5,473 bases of DNA from contig CALKWG010000387.1 in NCBI GenBank assembly GCA_938004315.1, forward strand, positions 1 through 5,473, given 5' to 3'. The position numbers and the translations under genes are program-made. Positions within the stretch are counted from its first letter, which is position 1. The number at the start of each line of letters is the position of its first letter. The notes below the pieces were generated by a model. It ran no database searches. It was not told where the DNA came from and worked only from the letters and a program-made list of their open reading frames with translations. Below are positions 1 through 4,552 of this stretch, one piece after another. Source of the DNA: an uncultured Spirochaetaceae bacterium. GTDB lineage: Bacteria > Spirochaetota > Spirochaetia > Treponematales > UBA12059.

Positions 1-12
1 CTCTCCGCCGGA

Positions 13-62
13 GCGGGCGCTAGGCGGCCCTCCGGCTCGGCCGGCGGCCGCTTAGCGCTCGC
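13..62. repeat. Long near-perfect inverted repeat (hairpin)
   Basis: Bases 13-29 pair with 46-62 over 17 consecutive positions: 15 Watson-Crick pairs and two G-T positions (16/59 and 23/52). The 16-base loop contains a second small stem, 32-36 with 40-44, around a TCG loop. The G-T positions become C-A mismatches on the other strand, so an RNA read rightward folds better than one read leftward. No T-run follows on either side, so it is not a canonical intrinsic terminator. It lies beyond the 3' end of the leftward gene that stops at base 140. It could mark the end of a rightward transcript entering from the left, or be a dispersed intergenic repeat. The pairing is seen directly; the role is inference. 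Confidence 0.7.
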
Positions 63-67
63 GCCGA

Positions 68-110
68 CCGCGGTGGAAGATACTGCCGCCTCCGCGGGCG
101 GGCAAGCGAA
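68..110. repeat. Left copy of two short repeated elements flanking the leftward gene
   Basis: Two short strings here recur upstream of the leftward gene. CCGCGGT plus ATACTGCCG (68-74 and 80-88, separated by five extra bases) is contiguous at 1211-1226. GCGGGCAAGCGAA (98-110) is exact at 1175-1187. Both keep the same strand but their order is swapped. Read leftward, this copy holds TTGCCC (105-100), 17 bases, then TATCTT (82-77). That is a weak promoter-like layout that could serve a gene outside the window, although the hairpin at 13-62 would then lie in its leader. The function is unknown. Confidence 0.4.
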
Positions 111-139
111 GCGGAGCGGGCGAACGGAGCGGCCCGGGC

Positions 140-1147
140 TTAGCTACCCGCCGCCGCTATCGCCCGGCGCTTCCGCATGCGCGCTACCAAGAAGCCCAGC
201 CAAGGCGAAGGCGATTTTTTCTGGCCGAAGTCCCAGGCCGCGTAGGGCTTATAGACCGACTCGGGGACGAAACGGCCGTCGGCGTCGGCCTTGGATTCGA
301 TACTAGCCATCATCTCTTCGAAGCGCGGGTCGCCCAAGGCGAGCGGGAAATGCGACAGCGCGTCGGCGACGTGCAGGATGTCGTACCAGAGGCATGGCGC
401 CTTGAGCTTCCTAAAATCATTTCCGGCATAGAACATATACGGATGCCAGTCGCGCGAGCGCTCCCAGGCCAGGAGCAAGGCCTCTACGCCGGCGGCGGCC
501 TCGGGCCCGGCCTTGAGCCCGCCGTACTCCTCTCCCCCGCCCTCCTCCAGGGCCGCGACGAGCTCGAGGCAGACGAGCGTCGCGTAGGGGCAGGGATCGG
601 CCTTGCGACCCGGCGGCCTGAAGGACGAGAGCTCGGGCGACAGGGCGCAGGGCCAGGCGTTCGCGCGGACCAGGGACAGTACGGTCGCAGCGCCGGCGCG
701 TACTTTCTCATGGCCGGATAGGCCGAAGAGCGCCAGAGACTTGAGCGTCACCGGCGCGTCGCAGAGGGCCCATGCCGCCTTCGCCTCTCCCGGGCCTCCG
801 AAACGGCCGTCGTATGCCGTGGGAAGCCTGGGCATGCCGTCATCGTCCATGCCGACCAGGATGGCCCCGAGCGCCGAGGCGACGGAGGGATGTTCCGCCG
901 AAACGCCGAGCTCGGCGAGGAATGAGAGTCTATGGAAGCCCTGGCTCGCGCTCTTGTGGCTGGCGAGTACGGTACCCGGCCAGGCGCAGACTTCAGCGAA
1001 AAGCGGCGCCAGCTCCGGCGCGCCCTCCATCGCCGCCCGGGCGGCCTTGGCCTCGGCTTCCTCCGTGTCGAGCCCGACTAAGTCGACGAGGGCGCGATAG
1101 CGCGCCAAGGGCGGCCCCCGAAGCAGTTCGTCGTAGTTTTCACCCAT
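140..1147 (-). CDS. Uncharacterised alpha/alpha-toroid (terpenoid cyclase/prenyltransferase fold)-like protein
   Basis: This is a 335-residue protein with no signal peptide or membrane segment, so probably cytosolic. I recognise no enzyme activity. The Ala/Leu-rich helical repeats, and blocks such as DPCPYATLVCLEL (184-196), DFRKLKAPCLWYDILHVADALS (244-265) and DADGRFVPESVY to WDFGQKKSPSPWL (288-317), resemble bacterial hypothetical proteins with an alpha/alpha-toroid fold. Some of those are loosely labelled squalene-cyclase-like or misleadingly 'NifH-like'. The DXDD motif of squalene-hopene cyclases is not evident: MDDDGMP at 100-106 is acidic but in a different context. The ATG at 1147 is preferred because the homologous-looking part begins there. 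A GTG at 1207 would add 20 residues that look like promoter-region sequence. No good Shine-Dalgarno precedes either start. The stop is TAA. The gene is transcribed away from the DinB-like gene. That it is coding is fairly certain; the fold assignment is from remembered family patterns and the function is unknown. Confidence 0.82.
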   Translation of the reverse strand: MGENYDELLRGPPLARYRALVDLVGLDTEEAEAKAARAAMEGAPELAPLFAEVCAWPGTVLASHKSASQGFHRLSFLAELGVSAEHPSVASALGAILVGMDDDGMPRLPTAYDGRFGGPGEAKAAWALCDAPVTLKSLALFGLSGHEKVRAGAATVLSLVRANAWPCALSPELSSFRPPGRKADPCPYATLVCLELVAALEEGGGEEYGGLKAGPEAAAGVEALLLAWERSRDWHPYMFYAGNDFRKLKAPCLWYDILHVADALSHFPLALGDPRFEEMMASIESKADADGRFVPESVYKPYAAWDFGQKKSPSPWLGFLVARMRKRRAIAAAGS

Positions 1148-1153
1148 GGCCCG

Positions 1154-1182
1154 AGTATCGTAGCACTCCGCCGAGCGGGCAA
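1154..1182 (-). promoter_or_regulatory. Possible promoter of the leftward toroid-like gene
   Basis: On the minus strand, TTGCCC (1182-1177) and GATACT (1159-1154) lie 17 bases apart, each matching the sigma-70 consensus at four of six positions. Transcription would start about at the ATG at 1147, implying a leaderless or nearly leaderless mRNA. That would fit the lack of a clear Shine-Dalgarno there. The -35 lies inside the repeated string GCGGGCAAGCGAA. This is a weak motif match only. Confidence 0.3.
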
Positions 1183-1226
1183 GCGAAATATGCTCGCCGC
1201 GACGCACCGGCCGCGGTATACTGCCG
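1175..1226. repeat. Right copy of the two short repeated elements
   Basis: GCGGGCAAGCGAA (1175-1187) and CCGCGGTATACTGCCG (1211-1226) match the strings at 98-110 and 68-88, the second without the five-base insertion found there. Here they lie in the divergent intergenic region and overlap the candidate promoters of both neighbouring genes. The copies may be binding sites of a shared regulator, a dispersed repeat, or remnants of a duplication. Confidence 0.4.
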
Positions 1227-1249
1227 TAGGCGCCGAAAGGCGGGAGGAG
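1217..1249 (+). promoter_or_regulatory. Possible -10 element and ribosome binding site of the DinB-like gene
   Basis: TATACT (1217-1222) matches the -10 consensus at five of six positions. No convincing -35 lies 16-18 bases upstream. The strong Shine-Dalgarno GGGAGGAG (1242-1249) ends five bases before the ATG at 1255 and settles that start. It argues against the much longer open frame that extends upstream to about base 772, which runs antisense through the toroid-like gene. The ribosome binding site is solid; the promoter call is tentative. Confidence 0.5.
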
Positions 1250-1254
1250 CTGCC

Positions 1255-1743
1255 ATGCCGATAGAGGAAAAAACCCTGAGCGCCATGCTCTCGACCCTGA
1301 TCCGCGAGGCCTATGACGGCCCCGAAGACCCGCGCATGACGTGGTTCGCCGATAACGAGCCGGGGTCGGGCCTCCTCGGAACCCTCGAGCGGCTGGGTCC
1401 GGCGGAGGCTTCCGCGCCGAGCCCGAGCGGAGCGAGCGTCGCCGCGCACGCCGGCCACGTCGCCTATGCGCTCCGGCTAGCTAACCGCGCGCTCCGCGGC
1501 GAATCGGTCCACGCCTCGGCCGATTGGAAGTCCAGCTGGAGCCGTCGAACGGTCGACGAGGCCGGCTGGAACGCCCTTCTCGCGGAACTTAGGACTGAAT
1601 ATACCGCCCTGCTCGCGGCGATCGACGCCGGGCTACCCTGGACCGACCCTATGAACATGACCGGCATCTTCGGACAGCTGGCGCACGGCGCTTGGCACCT
1701 GGGCGCGATCAGGCAGCTTTTAGGCCTCGCCACGCCTTCATAA
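1255..1743 (+). CDS. DinB/YfiT-family (DUF664-like) metal-binding protein
   Basis: This 162-residue protein matches the usual length of the DinB-like four-helix bundle family. These are cytosolic proteins that bind a divalent metal through three histidines; characterised members include bacillithiol or mycothiol S-transferases and maleylpyruvate isomerase. Helix 1 spans about residues 5-20. Helix 2 carries AAHAGHVAYALRLANRAL (63-80), with H65 and H68. Helix 3 is about 101-124. Helix 4 carries QLAHGAWHLGAIRQLL (141-156), with the typical HxxxH pair H144 and H148. The metal-site histidines are therefore intact, so an active protein is plausible. A strong Shine-Dalgarno precedes the ATG. The gene is divergent from the toroid-like gene and 213 bases upstream of the TetR gene, so it is probably its own transcription unit. 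The family call is good, but the substrate cannot be told. DNA-damage induction, suggested by the family name, should not be assumed. Confidence 0.88.
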   Translation: MPIEEKTLSAMLSTLIREAYDGPEDPRMTWFADNEPGSGLLGTLERLGPAEASAPSPSGASVAAHAGHVAYALRLANRALRGESVHASADWKSSWSRRTVDEAGWNALLAELRTEYTALLAAIDAGLPWTDPMNMTGIFGQLAHGAWHLGAIRQLLGLATPS

Positions 1744-1763
1744 GCCCGGAAAGAACGCGGAAG

Positions 1764-1800
1764 CGCGACCGCCAAGCGCGCGGTCCGCGGGCGACGGACC
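1764..1800 (+). terminator. GC-rich hairpins after the DinB-like gene; possible terminator
   Basis: Bases 1764-1772 pair with 1780-1789, with one bulged base and a seven-base loop. An alternative perfect six-base stem, GGTCCG (1782-1787) with CGGACC (1795-1800), uses the same bases, so the two folds exclude each other. They start 21 bases after the TAA of the DinB-like gene. No U-tract follows directly, so intrinsic termination is only possible, not shown. Confidence 0.35.
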
Positions 1801-1864
1801 AAGCCGGCCCGAGTCAAAAACCTCGCGCCTCGCGCTAGATTCCCCACAAGTATGGTCGGCACCC

Positions 1865-1893
1865 TTGACGCAGGATAGTTCATGCGATAGATT
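1865..1893 (+). promoter_or_regulatory. Sigma-70-type promoter of the TetR-ABC exporter operon
   Basis: TTGACG (1865-1870, five of six consensus positions) and TAGATT (1888-1893, four of six) are separated by exactly 17 bases, in a stretch less GC-rich than its surroundings. Transcription should start near 1900, leaving a leader of about 57 bases before the ATG at 1957. The predicted start lies inside the first operator dyad, so a bound repressor would block initiation. Confidence 0.75.
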
Positions 1894-1896
1894 ACA

Positions 1897-1930
1897 TACC
1901 GTCGGTCGGTACATACCATTAGTCGGTATG
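1897..1930. promoter_or_regulatory. Two adjacent TetR-type operators
   Basis: Operator 1 is TACCGTCGGTCGGTA (1897-1911), a perfect five-base dyad around a five-base centre. Operator 2 is CATACCATTAGTCGGTATG (1912-1930), a perfect six-base dyad around a seven-base centre. They also form a direct repeat: the 19-base units starting at 1894 and 1911 match at 15 of 19 positions. The centres are 17 bp apart. TACC/GGTA half-sites are typical of TetR/AcrR repressors. The sites cover the predicted transcription start and early leader just upstream of a tetR-type gene, so autoregulation is very likely. The symmetry is seen directly; the binding protein is inferred from position. Confidence 0.8.
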
Positions 1931-1956
1931 CTACAACCTGAGTCGGGGAGTAAACG

Positions 1957-2661
1957 ATGCATGTCACGAAAGACTACGACGTACGCCTGAACGAATTCTT
2001 AGACGCGGCGCAACGGCTTTTCATGGAGCGGGGTTACGATGAAACGCCGATCGCGGCCATCATCGACGCCGTCGGCGTCTCTAAAGGCGCGTTCTACCAC
2101 TACTTCTCAAGCAAAGAGGAACTCCTCGACGCGCTTAGCGAACGCACCGCCAGAACCGGCTTGGAGCTCATCCGCGGCATCGCCGAGGATCCCGCCCTAC
2201 CGGCGATCGAGAAGCTCAACCGGGTCTTCGCCGCCTCTATGGCGTTCAAGGCGCGGAACCGCGGCGTCATCGTCACGATCTTGAAGATCATGTACGACGA
2301 CCGGAACCTACGCCTCCGTAAGCGCATGGAGAGGCGAAGCCTCGAACTGAGCTCGCCGCTGATAGCCGGGATTCTAGCCCAAGGCGTCGGCGAAGGCTCC
2401 TTCGACCTGGCCGAGCCCGAGGAGGCGGCGGCCCTGGTGCTGCAGCTAGGGAGCGCCATGGTAGAGCGAATCGCCGCCGAGGCCATAGCCCTCGCCGACG
2501 CGACGGCGAAGGCTCCCGCCGACGACGCCTCGCGGCGGATACTGGGCGCCATGCGGAGCTATCGCGAGGCGATCACCCGCATACTCGGCGCCGAGCCCGG
2601 CCGCGTCGTCATCATAGAGGACGAAGCGATATCGATTTTGACGGGGAAGGATGACCAATGA
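1957..2661 (+). CDS. TetR/AcrR-family transcriptional regulator
   Basis: This 234-residue cytosolic DNA-binding protein is probably a dimeric ligand-released repressor. The N-terminal domain (about 10-57) is classic for the family: LDAAQRLFMERGYDET (15-30), then a helix-turn-helix with AAIIDAVGVSK (33-43), recognition-helix residues GAFYHYF (44-50) and KEELLDAL (53-60). The remaining helical part (about 61-210) is the ligand and dimer domain; it is variable, so the ligand cannot be predicted. A further tail (211-234) contains a hydrophobic-acidic stretch, VVIIEDEAISIL (217-228), beyond where many family members end. The start is supported by GGGGAG (1945-1950), six bases upstream. The gene follows a double operator and promoter, and its TGA overlaps the ATPase start codon, so it is the first gene of the exporter operon and likely controls it and itself. 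The family is certain; the target is inferred from context. Confidence 0.96.
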   Translation: MHVTKDYDVRLNEFLDAAQRLFMERGYDETPIAAIIDAVGVSKGAFYHYFSSKEELLDALSERTARTGLELIRGIAEDPALPAIEKLNRVFAASMAFKARNRGVIVTILKIMYDDRNLRLRKRMERRSLELSSPLIAGILAQGVGEGSFDLAEPEEAAALVLQLGSAMVERIAAEAIALADATAKAPADDASRRILGAMRSYREAITRILGAEPGRVVIIEDEAISILTGKDDQ

Positions 2662-3512
2662 TCGAAGTTAATAGTTTATATCACGACTACGAAGGCAAAG
2701 GGACCAAAGCCGTCGACGGCATCAGCTTCGAGATACCCGACGGGGCGATCTTCGGCTTCCTAGGCCCGAGCGGCGCGGGCAAGAGCACCGTGCAGGGCAT
2801 CATGACCGGCCTCCTCAAGCTGCAGGAAGGCTCGGTCCGCTACGACGGCCGGGACATCGGCGCCATGGGCCGGGAGTTCTTCGAGCGCATCGGCGTCTCG
2901 TTCGAGCACCCCAACCTGTACGGGAAGCTCAGCGGCTACGAGAACCTCAAGTACTTCGCCGGGCTATTTAAAGGCCCGACCGAGGACCCGATGGAGCTCC
3001 TTAAGCTCGTGGGGCTGGCCGACGCCGCGGGGAGGCGTGCGGCCGCCTATTCCAAGGGCATGAAGCAGCGCCTGGTCTTCGCCCGGGCGCTCATCAACAG
3101 GCCGTCGATCCTGTTCCTGGACGAGCCGACGAGCGGCCTCGACCCCTCGGCCTCGGAGCGGATCAAGTCCCTCATCCTGAAGAAGCGAGACGAGGGCTGC
3201 ACGGTCTTCCTGACCACCCATAATATGCGGGACGCCGATAGGCTCTGCGACACGGTGGCCTTCTTGAACGCCGGGAAGATCGTGGCCATGGACGCGCCGC
3301 GCGAGCTCAAGCTGAAATACGGCGCGCAGTCGATCAAGGTGGAGCGGCGGACGGACGGACGCGTCGAGGCCGAGACCCTCTTCCCCGCGCGCGAGGCCGA
3401 TCGGGCTAGGCTGTCGGAGCTGGTCGCCTCGGGCCAGGCGGAGACTATCCACAGCCAAGAGGCGAGCTTGGAGGAGATCTTCATCAGGCTGACCGGAAGG
3501 GGGCTCGGCTGA
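2658..3512 (+). CDS. ABC transporter ATP-binding protein (ABC-2 exporter type)
   Basis: This 284-residue ATPase sits on the cytoplasmic face and powers the permeases encoded next. Its motifs are in order: Walker A GPSGAGKST (36-44), signature YSKGMKQR (131-138, the SKGM form common in ABC-2 exporters), Walker B ILFLDEP with catalytic E156 (151-157), D-loop SGLD (159-162) and switch histidine H188 in TTHNM. The usual Q-loop glutamine is absent: the segment between Walker A and the signature reads GVSFEHPNLYGKLSGYENL (79-97), with E83 about where Q is expected. Acidic replacements occur in this subfamily. The C-terminal part (about 215-284) ends in SLEEIFIRLTGRGL, as in drug, antibiotic and Nod-factor-type exporter ATPases. 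Its ATG overlaps the TGA of the regulator (ATGA), with GGGGAAGG (2643-2650) seven bases upstream, so translation is probably coupled. The substrate is unknown. Confidence 0.96.
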   Translation: MIEVNSLYHDYEGKGTKAVDGISFEIPDGAIFGFLGPSGAGKSTVQGIMTGLLKLQEGSVRYDGRDIGAMGREFFERIGVSFEHPNLYGKLSGYENLKYFAGLFKGPTEDPMELLKLVGLADAAGRRAAAYSKGMKQRLVFARALINRPSILFLDEPTSGLDPSASERIKSLILKKRDEGCTVFLTTHNMRDADRLCDTVAFLNAGKIVAMDAPRELKLKYGAQSIKVERRTDGRVEAETLFPAREADRARLSELVASGQAETIHSQEASLEEIFIRLTGRGLG

Positions 3513-4549
3513 TGAACGCCCTAGCTCAGATGAAGCGCGACGCGATCCTGGCCTGGCGTAACGGCCATGTCGCCGTCGTCGTCGCCATCATGGCCGTCAT
3601 GTGGCTCCTCATCCTCCTCTTGCCCGCGTCGATGGAGAGGCGGCACGGCGAGCTCGCGCTCGACCTGAGCGAAGGCGCCGTCCTACGCCGGGCGGCCGAG
3701 GAGAACGGCGTCGGCCTGGCGGCCCTGGCCGCCGATCGCGAGGAGTTCGAACGCCGTATGGCGGCCGACGCAAGCCTCATCGGCGTCGTGGCCTCGGGCG
3801 CGGCCGGGTCGCTCAGCGTCGAGATATCGGCCGGGGAGCGAATCCCCGAGCGGAACTTAGCCCTGCTCCGCGCCAGCATGGACGAGCTCCTACGCCTCGC
3901 GAGGGGCTCGGGCTCGGGGGGCCGCTTCTCCGTACGGCGTCTCGGGCCCGAGGCCGAGCCGGCGCCCCTCAACCTCGTCGGCGTACCGATCTTCCTCATC
4001 TTCGAGGCGGGCATACTCGGCTTCCTCCTCGTCGCCGTGTTCGTCTTCCAAGAAAAGCAAGAGGGCACGCTGAAGGCCTACCGCGCCGCGCCCGGCGGGC
4101 CCCTGCCCTATATCGCCGCCAAGCTCGGCGTCTTCGTCGGCCTGTCCATACTCTACGGCGCCGGCGTCCTAGCGGCGGCGGCCGTCAAGGGCGCCCGTCC
4201 CGATTGGCTCGCGGCCCTCAGCGCGCTCGCGCTGAGCTCCGCCTTCATGACCCTGTTCGGCCTGGGCTTCGCCAGCTTCTCCAGGAACCTTTCGCACTGG
4301 TTCTTTCCTGGGCTAGCCGTGCTCCTCCTCAACATCGTGCCCTTCTTTTCATACGCCAGGCCGGCCTTCAGCCCCGCCTGGGTCAAGGCCATACCGAGCT
4401 ACGACGCGGTCTTCCTGGCCAGGGACTTGATCCTGGATCCCGCCGGAGCCGCCGGCGCGGCCGGGCCCTTCATGCGCCTGGCCGTATGGACGGGAGCGGC
4501 GGCCCTGTTCTGCTATCTGGCCGTCAGCCGTAGGCTTTTAAAGGAGTAA
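3512..4549 (+). CDS. ABC-2-type transporter permease, first subunit
   Basis: This 345-residue inner-membrane protein has the layout of the ABC-2 permease family. A short cytoplasmic N-terminus precedes membrane segment 1 (about 19-38). A charged extracytoplasmic domain follows (about 41-150). Five more segments then lie near 157-179, 201-224, 232-255, 262-279 and 320-338. The loop FQEKQEGTLKAYRAAP (179-194) after segment 2 is the conserved EK-EGTL-type coupling motif of the family. The C-terminus is a short basic tail. The start overlaps the ATPase stop (TGATG), with GGAAGGGGG (3495-3503) eight bases upstream. It is probably the partner of the ATPase before it and the permease after it, making a heteromeric exporter. 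Family-level assignment is firm; the transported compound is not evident. Confidence 0.94.
   Translation: MNALAQMKRDAILAWRNGHVAVVVAIMAVMWLLILLLPASMERRHGELALDLSEGAVLRRAAEENGVGLAALAADREEFERRMAADASLIGVVASGAAGSLSVEISAGERIPERNLALLRASMDELLRLARGSGSGGRFSVRRLGPEAEPAPLNLVGVPIFLIFEAGILGFLLVAVFVFQEKQEGTLKAYRAAPGGPLPYIAAKLGVFVGLSILYGAGVLAAAAVKGARPDWLAALSALALSSAFMTLFGLGFASFSRNLSHWFFPGLAVLLLNIVPFFSYARPAFSPAWVKAIPSYDAVFLARDLILDPAGAAGAAGPFMRLAVWTGAAALFCYLAVSRRLLKE
4541..4546 (+). promoter_or_regulatory. Ribosome binding site that fixes a GTG start
   Basis: AAGGAG ends six bases before GTG at 4553. It overlaps the last codons of the first permease gene. It supports the non-ATG start over the in-frame ATG 19 codons later, which would remove the N-terminal helix expected before membrane segment 1. 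Confidence 0.8.
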
Positions 4550-4552
4550 GGG

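Noticed and set aside
3..13. Small palindrome CTCCGCCGGAG at the left edge
   Set aside because: Eleven bases of GC-rich dyad at the window edge are likely by chance and cannot be put in context.
73..306. 77-codon rightward open frame starting GTG
   Set aside because: It overlaps the 3' end of the toroid-like gene antisense, is very rich in Arg and Pro, and has no family resemblance or ribosome binding site.
772..1254. Long N-terminal extension of the DinB-like frame
   Set aside because: It is antisense to the toroid-like gene with Arg/Pro-rich low-complexity content. The strong Shine-Dalgarno at 1242-1249 and the start of family-like sequence at 1255 fix the shorter protein.
1464..1967. Leftward open frames across the DinB-like gene and the TetR promoter region
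   Set aside because: They run antisense over a recognised gene, promoter and operators, and their translations have no domain-like pattern.
4217..4236. Perfect 8-base stem with 4-base loop (CTCAGCGC / GCGCTGAG)
   Set aside because: It lies inside the first permease where the protein repeats Ala-Leu-Ser codons. There is no U-tract, and coding constraint explains it.
3601..4533. 310-codon rightward open frame inside the first permease gene
   Set aside because: It is an Arg/Pro/Gly-rich frame-shifted shadow of the permease, which has convincing membrane segments and family motifs in its own frame.
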